A stretch of DNA of 64,000 nucleotides from an uncultured Gammaproteobacteria bacterium. Lineage in GTDB: Bacteria > Pseudomonadota > Gammaproteobacteria > Steroidobacterales > Foliamicaceae. A program made the translations under genes and the position numbers. Under the pieces are notes generated by a model. It was not told the DNA's origin and did not search any database. It saw only the letters and a list, made by a program, of their open reading frames with translations. The stretch is from positions 124,001 through 188,000 of the forward strand of contig OX639965.1 in NCBI GenBank assembly GCA_951828235.1, written 5' to 3'. Of this stretch, positions 1 to 9,339 are shown one piece after another (within the stretch, counting starts at the first letter, position 1; each line of letters opens with the position of its first letter).

Positions 1-595
1 CCCCGATAATCAGGTCCAGGTAGCCCTGCGTCCATTCCATGAGCGTTTCCGCGTTCGCCGACGTCGAACGCGCGATCTGCTGTTCGCGTTCCGGCGTCAT
101 CGGCGACTCCGGCCGGGGCACGAACCCCGCATTGCTGCTCACGAACACGATCCCGCCGATGGCGTCGGTCCCGTAATAGCGCACGTAGTCCAGCACGAAA
201 TGGCCGCCATAGGACCAGGCGACCAGCAGGGGCTTGCCGGAGCCAGCGCCGCCGCCCGAGCCGCCGGCTTCGAGCGCCGCCTTGATGTCGTCGGCCCAGA
301 GCTGCATGTCCAGGTAGTGCCCGGCCTGCGGGGGCTTGGCCGAGGAGCCGTGCCCGCGCATGTCCAGCGCGGTCAGGTGAAACTCGTCGGCGAGTCCGGA
401 CTGCAGTTGCTTGTGCCAGTTGAGCGTGCTGCCGAGAAAGCCGTGCACGAAGACGATGCGCGGCGCGTCGGCGCGGTTGTTGCTCGTGACCGCGATCGGC
501 AGCCCCCCTCCTCCCTCGATCATCTGCGTTCGAATCGCATCCGCGTGCGTCATAAACGAAATCAGCACCAGGAAAAATCCCAGCAGGTAGCGCAT
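1..595 (-). CDS. Alpha/beta hydrolase, exported, 3' end beyond window
   Basis: The reading frame opens with ATG at 593-595 and runs off the left edge, so only the first 198 residues are visible. Residues 1-20 form a hydrophobic signal peptide ending in a THADA-type cleavage region. The alpha/beta hydrolase core follows: an oxyanion-hole HGFLG at 51-55, a GHG at 81-83 and a nucleophile elbow W-S-Y-G-G with Ser128. The catalytic acid and histidine would lie off the window. The family hydrolyses esters, lactones, epoxides or haloalkanes, and the substrate cannot be read here. A Gly/Ser-rich insert at about 110-120 is unusual. It is divergent from the DUF1838 genes and may act on the same exported substrate (inference). 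Confidence 0.85.
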   Translation of the reverse strand, partial: MRYLLGFFLVLISFMTHADAIRTQMIEGGGGLPIAVTSNNRADAPRIVFVHGFLGSTLNWHKQLQSGLADEFHLTALDMRGHGSSAKPPQAGHYLDMQLWADDIKAALEAGGSGGGAGSGKPLLVAWSYGGHFVLDYVRYYGTDAIGGIVFVSSNAGFVPRPESPMTPEREQQIARSTSANAETLMEWTQGYLDLIIG

Positions 596-758
596 GGCGT
601 CCTCCAGCCTTAAGCCCGCTCCCATTGTCAACGACGGCGCGGTCGCCCTCAAAATGCAGGTTCGACATTCATTGATAAGCGGTTTTTATGCGACACGGAC
701 GCCGGCGCGCGATACGATGAACTTATAGCGCGCATCGGAGCGTGGAGAATCCACACGC

Positions 759-1688
759 ATGACTCAGCTTCCGGCCAGCGGCATCAACCGGCGAACGCTG
801 CTCGCGGGAGTGGGCGGCCTGATCAGCGGCGCCGCGTTCGCGCGCGGCCAGGCGGACGATCCGCAAACAGGCGCGTCCGAGGCCTACACGCCGGCCGGCT
901 TTCCCCACGCCTTGCCCGCGGAAGCGCTGGAGGAACCGCTCGCCACGCTCGAGCAGCCGGGAGCGCTGGACCTCGACGATCCCCAGGGCCTTCGGCTGGC
1001 GCGCATCAAGACCTCGTTCAGCCTCAACGGCGACTACGCCTACAGCGCCTACATGACCCGGCATTTCGTCATGCCGCCGGACCGGACGCCCTACCCGCTC
1101 GTCAACGAGCTCGAACTGAACGTGTCCTTCCTCACGACCGGCGGCCCGGAGTTCCGCGAAGAATACGAGCAGGGCAAGCTGATGCTGCACGGCTCGTACA
1201 CGCGGGCATTCCTGGATGCAACCACCCTGCGCCCCGTCGACACAATCGAAGTGCCCGCCATGAACCGGGAGCTGACGCTTGCGCCCACGCAGTTCGCGCT
1301 GAGCATCCCGATGGACCTCGCCCCGGTCCCGCACGACCCCACGCTCACCGAAGATCTCAGGTGGTACCGCTTCGGCGATGACGTCCACTTCACCAACATC
1401 GCGCTTTTCACCCCCACCGAGTCGCGTCCGCCCCGCATGGATACCTCCGTGTGGCAGGTGAAGCACGCCCACCTGATGGACCCCGCGCACCTGCGGCTCA
1501 AGGCCAGCTACTCGTTCACCGCATCGTCCTACGCCGCGCTTTATGCCTGGACCGGGCTGGACGTCGACGACCCCACCCGGATCGTCACCAGCAAGGCCGG
1601 CATAAAGGTGCACACGATCGAAGAACTGCCCGCTCTGGTGCGGGAACGGATTCTCGCAAAGCACCCCGAGCGCGTGCCCCGGAAATAG
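759..1688 (+). CDS. Tat-exported DUF1838 family protein
   Basis: A 309-residue protein whose N-terminus carries a twin-arginine signal (Arg11-Arg12 followed by TLLAGVGGLISG), so it is probably folded in the cytoplasm and exported by Tat. The rest matches the DUF1838 pattern shared with the next gene: an N-terminal beta-rich half with an LARIKTSFSLNGDYAY-like segment, and a C-terminal VHTIEELP-type tail. The family has no established biochemical function. It is followed after 22 bp by a second DUF1838 gene, so the two are probably cotranscribed. Clustering with a TonB receptor, LysR regulator and hydrolase suggests periplasmic handling of an organic substrate, which is inference only. Confidence 0.85.
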   Translation: MTQLPASGINRRTLLAGVGGLISGAAFARGQADDPQTGASEAYTPAGFPHALPAEALEEPLATLEQPGALDLDDPQGLRLARIKTSFSLNGDYAYSAYMTRHFVMPPDRTPYPLVNELELNVSFLTTGGPEFREEYEQGKLMLHGSYTRAFLDATTLRPVDTIEVPAMNRELTLAPTQFALSIPMDLAPVPHDPTLTEDLRWYRFGDDVHFTNIALFTPTESRPPRMDTSVWQVKHAHLMDPAHLRLKASYSFTASSYAALYAWTGLDVDDPTRIVTSKAGIKVHTIEELPALVRERILAKHPERVPRK

Positions 1689-1710
1689 CACTCGCCAAGA
1701 GGACCCTCCA

Positions 1711-2658
1711 ATGAGTGACACCAACGACATCCCCGAAATCAACGAACAGCGGCGTGACGTCGTTCGTTCGCTCAGCGCTATCGCCGGCATGACCGCCTTG
1801 AGCGGCCTGGTCCGCTCGGAGATGGCCCGGGCCCAGGAAGAAGAAAGCGACCTCCTTCCCAACGGCCTCCCCCGGTCGTCCGCGACCGCCGAACCGGCCG
1901 TCGTCGAGTTCGACCGCCCCCTGGATCTCACCGATCCGAGCGACGCCTGGTACGCCAAGATCAAGGCCACCAACAACCTGGCCGGGGCAAAGACCTATGT
2001 GCCGATGTTTTCGCGCGCCTATATCTGCCCGCAGGGCGCGCCGGCCCACCCGGTGTTCGGCCACTGCGGCCTGTGGACCTGGCAGTTGCAGAAGGCGACG
2101 ACGGACGAATTCGAGGACGCCCGCGAAGGCTCCATGATTCAGCGCGCGCTGTACACCGGAACGATCCTGGACCCGTACACCTTCGAACCCGTCGAGCAGC
2201 TCGAGAACCCCTACACCGGCGAGACCATCACCGTGGAGGATTCGGTGTTCGCCATGAACTACCTGCTGCACCCTATGGGCGGCGGCCGCGACATCGATAT
2301 TGCCGAGTTCTACAACCCCGACGAGAAGCCGGATACGCCCTACGTCCGCTTCGGCGACGAAGTCGCGTTCGTGCTGGCCGGCCTGTTCCAGGGCGAGGGC
2401 GACTACCAGCCCCGGGCGGATTCCTCATGGTGGACCACGAACTACGCGCAGCTCATCGATCCCGAGCAGCCGCTGGTGGAGACCCGCTACAACTTCACCG
2501 GACTCATGCGCGCCTGGGAGCGTCCCTGGCTGGGCGTCGAGAAACCCGACGAGACCCAGTTGCTCTGGGCCGTAGAGGGCCGCAAGGTCCATTCCATCGA
2601 CCGCATTCCGGACCTGCTGCACAAGCACGTACTGAGTAAGTACGACGACCGGGTCTGA
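1711..2658 (+). CDS. Tat-exported DUF1838 family protein
   Basis: A 315-residue DUF1838 protein with Arg14-Arg15 in a Tat-like leader (QRRDVVRSLSAIAGM). A GAGG-like ribosome site sits just upstream of the ATG. Family landmarks include KIKATNNLAG, KTYVPM, WTWQLQ and EGSMIQR, which are also found in the protein at 5540-6586. It is therefore closer to that paralogue than to its immediate upstream neighbour. A decayed close relative of this gene is found at 42919-43376. The 3' end faces the convergent DUF1838 gene at 2717-3610 across 58 bp of GC-rich sequence. Function is unknown for the family. Confidence 0.85.
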   Translation: MSDTNDIPEINEQRRDVVRSLSAIAGMTALSGLVRSEMARAQEEESDLLPNGLPRSSATAEPAVVEFDRPLDLTDPSDAWYAKIKATNNLAGAKTYVPMFSRAYICPQGAPAHPVFGHCGLWTWQLQKATTDEFEDAREGSMIQRALYTGTILDPYTFEPVEQLENPYTGETITVEDSVFAMNYLLHPMGGGRDIDIAEFYNPDEKPDTPYVRFGDEVAFVLAGLFQGEGDYQPRADSSWWTTNYAQLIDPEQPLVETRYNFTGLMRAWERPWLGVEKPDETQLLWAVEGRKVHSIDRIPDLLHKHVLSKYDDRV

Positions 2659-2716
2659 GCTCCGCGTCCGCCCGTTGGGCCGCAGGGCGCCGCAACCCCG
2701 CCGCCGGCCGATCGGA

Positions 2717-3610
2717 TCACGGCCCGCCGGCCAGCGCCGCGGCGATATATCCGAACGGGTCCTCCGCGATTTCCGGGTAGTGGCGTTCGAGCAGCTCGAG
2801 GGAAGCCGCCGGCACGTCGTCCAGCGCAAACAGCTTGGCTCCCCGGGCGCGTGTGTACAGGCCGCCAGGGCGGTCGCTCATTTCCATCCACGGCAGCCAG
2901 TCCGACACGATCTCCAGGTGCAGCGTTGAGGCAACGCGCGGTGCTTCCGCATGCAGGTCCGCGGTTCGGCCACGGTAATCGATGAACTCCGTCGAGGTGA
3001 AGACCGGCGCGCGCGCCTGATCGGGCGTGACCGCGACGCGTTTCTCCACCTGCACCCAGGTGTCGCCTCCAATCGCGCGCGGCGGCTGAACCGACTCGGC
3101 GACGCGAATGCCGGCCGCAGACGTGCGCTCGGTCGGCCCGACCTTGGCATGGAACGACGTCACGGCGACCGGCGCGGGCACGATTACCTCGACTTCCCGC
3201 GACGTGTAGGGGTTGTGCCAGATTCCGAGCCGTTCGCCGCTCACGAGGTCGGTGTAGAAGACCACTTCCAGCGTATCCACGCGATAACCGCCCTGCTCCG
3301 GATAGCTGATCCGGGAGAACCCGATCGTGTTGGTGTTCCAAAGTGGCGTGAGTTCATTGCCCTCGCGTCCGTATTTGACCCCCAGGATCGACCAGATCAC
3401 CTCGCCATCCACCCCGGAATAGACCAACCGCAGGTACGAGCGCTGTTCCTCTGCCGAAAGCGCGCCGGACGCCGCTGCCGCACTGCCGGAGAACAGCCGC
3501 AACGGGCCGAGGGCCAGAAACCCAAGGCCCGCCAGCGAGATCAGCCTGCGACGCGACACGCTGGTCGTGGGCAATTCATAATTTTCAGGACGCGAATTTG
3601 ACCGAGCCAT
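2717..3610 (-). CDS. Tat-exported DUF1838 family protein (divergent subtype)
   Basis: A 297-residue protein with a strong Tat motif (SRRRLISLAG at about residues 19-28) followed by a hydrophobic stretch and an Ala-rich cleavage region. The body has the DUF1838 layout (DTLEVVFYTDLVSGERLG, WHNPYTSREVEV, and a tail with SLELLERHYPEIAEDPFG) but diverges from the other copies. The ATG at 3610 lacks a clear ribosome site. A GTG at residue 19 is an alternative start that would place the Tat arginines at the very N-terminus. It is divergent from the LysR gene with only 31 bp between starts, so LysR control is likely (inference). Confidence 0.8.
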   Translation of the reverse strand: MARSNSRPENYELPTTSVSRRRLISLAGLGFLALGPLRLFSGSAAAASGALSAEEQRSYLRLVYSGVDGEVIWSILGVKYGREGNELTPLWNTNTIGFSRISYPEQGGYRVDTLEVVFYTDLVSGERLGIWHNPYTSREVEVIVPAPVAVTSFHAKVGPTERTSAAGIRVAESVQPPRAIGGDTWVQVEKRVAVTPDQARAPVFTSTEFIDYRGRTADLHAEAPRVASTLHLEIVSDWLPWMEMSDRPGGLYTRARGAKLFALDDVPAASLELLERHYPEIAEDPFGYIAAALAGGP

Positions 3611-3621
3611 AATTCATAATT
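3573..3621. promoter_or_regulatory. Repeated AT-rich motif at the divergent LysR/DUF1838 start
   Basis: The 11-mer AATTCATAATT occurs at 3573-3583 and again at 3611-3621, 38 bp apart, in otherwise GC-rich DNA. The second copy lies in the 31-bp gap between the two divergent start codons. Inverted AT-rich symmetry around TATAATTCATAATTATA-like sequence fits a LysR-type operator, but binding is inferred. Confidence 0.4.
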
Positions 3622-3641
3622 ATATTAATCCGTGCCTTCTC

Positions 3642-4556
3642 ATGAAATTCGACATCAAGCAACTGCGCCACTTTGTCTGCGTGGTGGACACGGGCAACAT
3701 CACGCGCGCCGCCGAATTGCAGTACATCACCCAGCCGGCGCTGACGCGCAGCATCAAGAAAATGGAGGAGCGCATCGGCGCCAGGCTCCTGATTCGAGGC
3801 CCCCGCTCGATCACGCCCACGGAGGCGGGACGGGTCCTCTACCGCTACGCAAAGATCATCATCAACCAGGCGGAACGCGCGCTTCTGGACGTCACCGCGG
3901 TATCCAACGGCGAGCAGGGCCACGTCCATATCGGGATCGCCGCCCTGTTCGCCCCTACCCTGATCAGCCACCTCATTCCTCACCTGACGGCGAGGTTTCC
4001 TTCGCTTCACGTGCGCATTACCGAAGGCTTCTTCGAAGAACTCGTGGCCGGCCTGGTGGAAGGCGAAATCGACGTGCTGCTGTCCAACTTCCCGCCGGGC
4101 GTCGTGCCCCCGGACGTGATCCTGAAACCGCTGTTCGAAATCCGCACGGAGTTCGTGGTCGGCGCTTCCCATCCGCTGGCGTCCAGGGAAGACATCACGG
4201 CGGAAGACCTGAGGAATGCTCAATGGGCCATCATAAAACATCCGCATATTGTTGATTTCCTGGATAAATTTTTCGCAGCGGAATCGCTCCCTCCGGTTTC
4301 CGTCGCGATCGAGGCAACCTCGCTCAACACGCTCAAGTCGCTGGTCCTGCTCGGACAGTACGTGGCCATGCTGCCGCGCCGCTGGATCGAAGAGGAGCTC
4401 AAAGAGGGCGAGATCAAGACCATACGCATGGACGGCTCCGCGCTGGTGCGCGAGGCCGGCCTGGTCCTGCGTCAGACCGACACCCAGCGGCCGACGGTGG
4501 AGAACATCATCCCGGTCATCGAGGAGTCCTGCCGCGAGTGGCAGATCGACCGCTGA
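3642..4556 (+). CDS. LysR-family transcriptional regulator
   Basis: A 304-residue protein with the standard LysR build. The N-terminal winged helix-turn-helix (about 1-60) contains TRAAELQYITQPALTRSI and KKMEERIGARLLIR, then a linker helix and a periplasmic-binding-protein-like effector domain (about 90-295). LysR proteins act as tetramers at divergent promoters and respond to a small metabolite. It shares a 31-bp divergent region with the DUF1838 gene at 2717-3610 and lies 24 bp upstream of the NmrA-like gene, so both are its most probable targets. The inducer cannot be deduced. Confidence 0.93.
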   Translation: MKFDIKQLRHFVCVVDTGNITRAAELQYITQPALTRSIKKMEERIGARLLIRGPRSITPTEAGRVLYRYAKIIINQAERALLDVTAVSNGEQGHVHIGIAALFAPTLISHLIPHLTARFPSLHVRITEGFFEELVAGLVEGEIDVLLSNFPPGVVPPDVILKPLFEIRTEFVVGASHPLASREDITAEDLRNAQWAIIKHPHIVDFLDKFFAAESLPPVSVAIEATSLNTLKSLVLLGQYVAMLPRRWIEEELKEGEIKTIRMDGSALVREAGLVLRQTDTQRPTVENIIPVIEESCREWQIDR

Positions 4557-4580
4557 GACAAGCATAGGAACACGAGAACC

Positions 4581-5438
4581 ATGACCATCCTGCTGACCGC
4601 CGCCAACGGCCGCACCGGCCGCGCGGTACTAAAGGCGCTCGCAAACGCAGGCGCCGAAGTGAAGGTGTTCGTGCGCGACGAAGGCCAGTGGCCCGCGCTG
4701 AAGGAACTCGGCGCCGCTTCATTCGCCCTCGGCGACATGGAGTACGCGTCCACCATCGACGCCGCGATGGATTCCTGCGACGGGATCATCCACATCGGCC
4801 CGCCCATGCATCCCAACGAGGTCGAGATCACCGGGCGCTTCATCGGCGCCGCCCGGTCCCACGGCCTGTCGCGCTTCGTCTATTACTCGGTCATGCACCC
4901 GCTACGCCGAGCAGTGCGCCATCACCGCCTCAAGCTGGACGCGGAGGAAGAGTTGATCGAGTCCGGCCTGCCCTACACCATCTTGCAGCCGATCCGCTAC
5001 ATGCAGCACCTGGCGATGATCTGGAAGAAGGTCCTGGACACGGGCGTTCATGCGATGCCGTTCAACGTTGACCTCAAGTTCAATGTCGCCGACCTCCGCG
5101 ACCTCGCCGAAGCCACCGCGATCGCGGCCACGCAGCCGGGGCATCTCTACGCCACCTACGAGCTGGCCGGACCGGAGGCCCTGAGCCAGCGCGACATGGC
5201 CGGGGTGATCAGCCGCGTCCTGGGGCGGGAAATCCGCGCCGAAGCGGTGAGCCTTCAGCAGGTCGAGAAGAACGCCCGCGCCGCCGGCGCGAGTGACGAC
5301 CGGGTGACGCAGATGCTCACCATGAACGAGCACTACGACCAGTTCGGCTTCCACGGCAATCCCAACGTCCTGCGCTGGATCCTCGGCCGCGAGCCCAACA
5401 CCTACGAGAACTACGTAAAACGCCTGGCCGCCCGCTGA
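4581..5438 (+). CDS. NmrA-like NAD(P)-binding oxidoreductase
   Basis: A 285-residue atypical short-chain dehydrogenase. The N-terminal Rossmann segment ILLTAANGRTGRAVLKAL carries a glycine-rich nucleotide loop, and RFVYYSVMHP sits where the NmrA family has its Tyr region. The family includes redox sensors and NAD(P)H-dependent reductases. It directly follows the LysR gene and is probably cotranscribed. Its last 25 codons reappear as a detached fragment at 9613-9708, showing that a second copy once existed. The cofactor and substrate are not determinable here. Confidence 0.85.
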   Translation: MTILLTAANGRTGRAVLKALANAGAEVKVFVRDEGQWPALKELGAASFALGDMEYASTIDAAMDSCDGIIHIGPPMHPNEVEITGRFIGAARSHGLSRFVYYSVMHPLRRAVRHHRLKLDAEEELIESGLPYTILQPIRYMQHLAMIWKKVLDTGVHAMPFNVDLKFNVADLRDLAEATAIAATQPGHLYATYELAGPEALSQRDMAGVISRVLGREIRAEAVSLQQVEKNARAAGASDDRVTQMLTMNEHYDQFGFHGNPNVLRWILGREPNTYENYVKRLAAR

Positions 5439-5476
5439 GGGAGTGAGGGCACTGCCCCCACGGCGTCCCGCCCTCC

Positions 5477-5497
5477 GCAAAGGCGTCCCGCCTTTGC
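5477..5497. terminator. Hairpin between convergent genes
   Basis: A perfect 9-bp stem (GCAAAGGCG / CGCCTTTGC) closes a 3-nt TCC loop in the 101-bp gap between the convergent NmrA-like and DUF1838 genes. No T-run follows, so it may be a bidirectional terminator or a REP-like palindrome. GGCGTCCCGCC-type words recur in the same gap and GGCGGGACGCC occurs again near 6648. Confidence 0.45.
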
Positions 5498-5539
5498 GCC
5501 CCGGGGGAGGACGGGACGTCCTCGCCCAAGGGGCGCCCC

Positions 5540-6586
5540 TCAAACGCGGTCCGGGTACTTCTCCACCAGAACGCGCTTGTGGTAATCGGGAATGTCCTCG
5601 ACGCTGTGATACTTCCTGCCGATGGCGGAATCGACCAGCATCTCGCCGTCTTCGTGAGAATAGCCCGTCCACGGCTTCTCATAGGCCTTGCTTACGCCCG
5701 TAAAGCTGTAGGCCGACTCGATCAGGTCCTTTTCCGGGTCCATCAGGTCGGCGTAGGAACAACGCCACTGGAGTTCGGTGAAGCGGGGCTGATGAAGACC
5801 GGGCTCGCTGTAGGTGCCGCCCATGAACAATATGGCGTCATCCCCCCATTGCTTGATCAGGGTCAGCCTGGCGGCGTCCGGATCGTCGTCCATGAACTCC
5901 GGTTCCTGCACCAGGCGTGAGCCGCCCGTGGGGTACAACAGAAACGTCTCGATGGAAAGATAATCCTCGAGTTCCATCGCTACGCCGTTAAAGGGATTCA
6001 CGAGACGCTCAACCGGCTCCATGGTCTTCGGGTCGAGATAGAGCGCCGTATACACCGTACGCATCACCATGGAGCCTTCCGGCGCATCGGGAAATTCAGC
6101 CGGGTCCGGCACCTGGAGCTGCCAGGTGAACATCGCGGCGGAACCCAGCAACACGCCGCCGGGCGTGTTGTCCCTGGCAAGAACCTTCCTTATGAGCATC
6201 GGCACGTAAGTGCGTTTACCGGAAAGATTGTTGGACATTTTCATTCTGGCGAGGCGGTTGTGCCAGGGATCGCTGGTATCGAAGTTGCCTTTTTCGTCGG
6301 CGATCCAGGGGCGCCCGTCCATTTCGTTGTTCTCGAACCGCTTGGGGCGATAGTACGAACTGAACACACCGTCCCGGTAGACACCCTCGGAATCCTTGTC
6401 CTCCTCCTGGGCGGCGAGCGGGCTGAGGCTGGAGCCCGCCAGTATCCCCAGTGTCCCGCCTAGTGCAGCGAGCATGCTGCGTCGCACGGGGTCATGATGG
6501 CTGACGGGATCATGATGGTCCGCAGCCTCTGCGGCATGGTCCGGAGCTTCGGTGGCCTGATGTTCACGGGTGGTGTGCTTTTGCAT
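5540..6586 (-). CDS. Tat-exported DUF1838 family protein with His-rich leader
   Basis: Starting at the ATG of 6584-6586 this is a 348-residue DUF1838 protein. An ATG at 6610 and a longer upstream extension are possible but look non-native. The leader is unusual: about 34 residues rich in His, Asp and Ala precede the Tat motif RRSMLAALGG. The mature part shares KMSNNLSGKRTYVPM, FTWQLQ and EGSMVMR with the 1711-2658 paralogue and ends in LVEKYPDRV. The His-rich leader might bind metal or be a degenerate repeat. It is divergent from the TonB receptor at 6767-9100, which suggests shared control. Confidence 0.82.
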   Translation of the reverse strand: MQKHTTREHQATEAPDHAAEAADHHDPVSHHDPVRRSMLAALGGTLGILAGSSLSPLAAQEEDKDSEGVYRDGVFSSYYRPKRFENNEMDGRPWIADEKGNFDTSDPWHNRLARMKMSNNLSGKRTYVPMLIRKVLARDNTPGGVLLGSAAMFTWQLQVPDPAEFPDAPEGSMVMRTVYTALYLDPKTMEPVERLVNPFNGVAMELEDYLSIETFLLYPTGGSRLVQEPEFMDDDPDAARLTLIKQWGDDAILFMGGTYSEPGLHQPRFTELQWRCSYADLMDPEKDLIESAYSFTGVSKAYEKPWTGYSHEDGEMLVDSAIGRKYHSVEDIPDYHKRVLVEKYPDRV

Positions 6587-6766
6587 TGGACGGCTCCGTT
6601 TGGGCTGCATCGCCGGTCGAATATAGCAGCCTGGAGGGAACGGGGGCGGGACGCCCCCTTTCCCGGGGAGAACATGAGTACGCCGTATGTCGTCATGCAT
6701 TTTTCGCATCAGGCCCCGCGCAACTATGAATTACACTTTGGAACGACGGCTTTGGGAGATTCAAGA

Positions 6767-9100
6767 ATGACCAATCATGCAGTTCGGACTCGGATAAGGG
6801 GCCGTACAGGAACTCGGACGCGTTTGGTCTTGCCCACCGTAATGGCCGTCGCCGGAATGCTTGCCGGCGACCTGGCCCTGGCCCAGGACGATCTCCTGCT
6901 CGAAGAGATCGTGGTCACCGCCCGCAAGCGCGCCGAGAGCCTGCAGGATGTGCCGCTTTCGATCACGGCGATCTCCGGCGTCGAGCTGGAACGGGCTTCG
7001 GTCTATGCGCTCGCCGACCTCGCCGAAATCACGCCCGGTCTGACCTATCAGAACATCGGCGCATTCAACACCCCCACCATTCGCGGCCTGTCGCAAACCA
7101 GCCAGGGCGGCCTGCAGGGCAACGTGGGCGTATTCATCGACGGCGTATTCCTCAACAACCGCTCGTCACTGGAGTTCGGCGTGCTGGATCTCGAGCGGAT
7201 CGAGGTGGTCAAGGGCCCGCAGGGCGCGCTCTACGGGCGCAACACCTTTGCCGGCGCCATCAACTACGTCACCCGAAGCCCCTCCACCGAAGACATCAAC
7301 GGCAGGCTTTCCGCCGAAATCGGCAACGAGGGGCGCTGGGAGATCGGCGGGTCGGTCAACTTCCCGCTGGGCGAAAACGCCGCGGTGCGGCTGTTCGCCG
7401 CAACCAGCGAATTCGACGGCACGATCACCAACGCCCGCGACGGCGGCAAGCTCGGCGGCTACAACGAACGCTCTTCCTACGGCGCGTCGCTGATGTTCGA
7501 CCCCAGCGAGGACCTGAGCATCAGGGTTTTCGCCGCGCGCACCGAAATCGACGAGGACCAGCCGCCGCTGATCCTGGTGCCGGTCGCACGCAATGACTGC
7601 GGCGCCACCTACAACCTGCCCGACGGCCGCGTATTCAACTCGCTGTACTGCAGCGGATTGCAGGCAGGCGACGCGCCCAACCTCAACGGGCTGGGCAACG
7701 GCCAGGCCGGCGATTTCACCCTCGCCTACCTCAACGTCGAATACGACCTTGGATTTGCCACGCTGACCGCCAATATCTCGTACTCCGAGTCGGAATACTC
7801 CACCCTGTTCGACAACGTGTCCAACCCGGTCGCCGAAACGCTTCCGCTTGGACCATTGGGTTTTTCGGCGCAGTTCTTCACCAATTCCAGCGGCGACGTG
7901 GCGGACCAGGCGTCCTACGAAGTCCGGCTGGCCTCCAACGACGACGGACCGCTGGGCTGGCTGATTGGCGGCTCCGTTTTCGATACGCTCACCGGCAGCG
8001 TGCTGTCGAGCATCTCCACGCTGCTCGACAACCCCAGCGAAATCGGCCGGATTTCGTTCGTGCCTAATCGGCTGGACACCGACGTGAATGCCGTTTTCGG
8101 CTCGGTTTCCTACGCCCTGGACGACAGGAACAAGGTGAGCGCGGAGGTTCGCTACACCCAGGAAGACCAGTTCCTGGAGCGCACCGTGATGATTTTCTTC
8201 ATTCCGAACTTCCCGACTTCCGTCACCTCCGCAGCCTCGGAGTTCAGCTACACCACGCCGCGCCTTACGTACGAATACGCCTGGAATGACGACACGCTGC
8301 TGTACGCATCGGTGGCCCGCGGCGTCAAGACCGGCGGCACCAACGGCGCGGCTTTCGCCGACACGCCGTATGCGGACTACCTGGAAGAATCGAACTGGAC
8401 CTACGAAGCGGGCATCAAGACATCGATCCTTGATGGCCGCGGCGTGTTCAATGCCGTCGTTTACTCGGTCGATTGGACCGACCTGCAGATTCCGGCGCCG
8501 CCGGACCTGCAGATCGGCACCGCGATCGTCAACGCCGCCGGCGCTACATCCTCGGGCATCGAGATCGACACCACGATCAACGTGACCGAGAACCTCGCAA
8601 TCCGGGGCGCCGTGACCTGGCTGAATCCGGAATTCGACGAGGGAACGGTGGATGCGGCCATTTCACCCCTGTGCGGCGAGCGCGCCGTCATTCCGCCCAC
8701 CGTGGCGTGCAGCACGGAGGTCGGCGGCCAGCAACTGCCGCGCACGTCCGATTTCCAGTACTACCTGGGCGGCACCTACACCTGGCCGAACCTCATTGGC
8801 GGTTTCGACGCCTACGTGCGGCTGGACACCAGCCACCAGTCCGGCAAGTATTCCTTAAGCCTCAATCAGCAGGACCAGGGCGACATCAACCTCACGAACC
8901 TGCGCATCGGACTGGAATCGGAGCGCTACGAGATCGCGCTGTGGGCGGAGAACCTGTTCGACGAGGAATACAACGACCGCGTCACGGTCACGACCGACCC
9001 GGCCGCCGGCTTCGCCTGCGCCGGCTGCGGCATCACCGTGGCCCGCTTTTACCCGGCCAACACGAGGACCTACGGACTGCGCGCCACCTGGCGATTCTGA
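6767..9100 (+). CDS. TonB-dependent outer-membrane receptor
   Basis: The ATG at 6767, preceded by a GGGAG ribosome site, gives 777 residues. A signal peptide (about 1-35, ending LALAQ) is followed by the plug domain, with EEIVVTARKRAESLQDVPLSI and the later RIEVVKGPQGALYGRNTFAG motif. A long beta-barrel then ends in a terminal Phe (ATWRF), as outer-membrane barrels do. Such receptors import siderophores, vitamins, glycans or other organics using TonB energy. The neighbouring DUF1838 and hydrolase genes suggest an organic substrate (inference). An upstream in-frame extension to 6494 overlaps the divergent gene and was not used. Confidence 0.93.
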   Translation: MTNHAVRTRIRGRTGTRTRLVLPTVMAVAGMLAGDLALAQDDLLLEEIVVTARKRAESLQDVPLSITAISGVELERASVYALADLAEITPGLTYQNIGAFNTPTIRGLSQTSQGGLQGNVGVFIDGVFLNNRSSLEFGVLDLERIEVVKGPQGALYGRNTFAGAINYVTRSPSTEDINGRLSAEIGNEGRWEIGGSVNFPLGENAAVRLFAATSEFDGTITNARDGGKLGGYNERSSYGASLMFDPSEDLSIRVFAARTEIDEDQPPLILVPVARNDCGATYNLPDGRVFNSLYCSGLQAGDAPNLNGLGNGQAGDFTLAYLNVEYDLGFATLTANISYSESEYSTLFDNVSNPVAETLPLGPLGFSAQFFTNSSGDVADQASYEVRLASNDDGPLGWLIGGSVFDTLTGSVLSSISTLLDNPSEIGRISFVPNRLDTDVNAVFGSVSYALDDRNKVSAEVRYTQEDQFLERTVMIFFIPNFPTSVTSAASEFSYTTPRLTYEYAWNDDTLLYASVARGVKTGGTNGAAFADTPYADYLEESNWTYEAGIKTSILDGRGVFNAVVYSVDWTDLQIPAPPDLQIGTAIVNAAGATSSGIEIDTTINVTENLAIRGAVTWLNPEFDEGTVDAAISPLCGERAVIPPTVACSTEVGGQQLPRTSDFQYYLGGTYTWPNLIGGFDAYVRLDTSHQSGKYSLSLNQQDQGDINLTNLRIGLESERYEIALWAENLFDEEYNDRVTVTTDPAAGFACAGCGITVARFYPANTRTYGLRATWRF

Positions 9101-9339
9101 CAGCGCGGCCTGAGGCGGCGCGCGACGGATGGCGCGCTGCTGGTTGGGATGCAGCGCCCGGCGTCTAGAGGAAGCGGTCCGGGAAGCGCTCCATGACATG
9201 CGTGCGAATGAACGACGGCATCTTCGCCGGGTCGTGCGTCTTCATGCCCGTCAGATGCACCAAAGTCCTGAGTTGATATGATATGAGTCCAATCTCATCC
9301 AATTGCCGAAATCGCAGCTTTCGTCGGAGGACAGCGAAC

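Noticed and set aside
723..1976. Long minus-strand open frame antisense to the first DUF1838 gene
   Set aside because: GC-rich coding DNA gives long chance frames on the opposite strand. The Arg/Gly-rich product has no signal or family pattern, while the plus strand has a Tat signal and family motifs.
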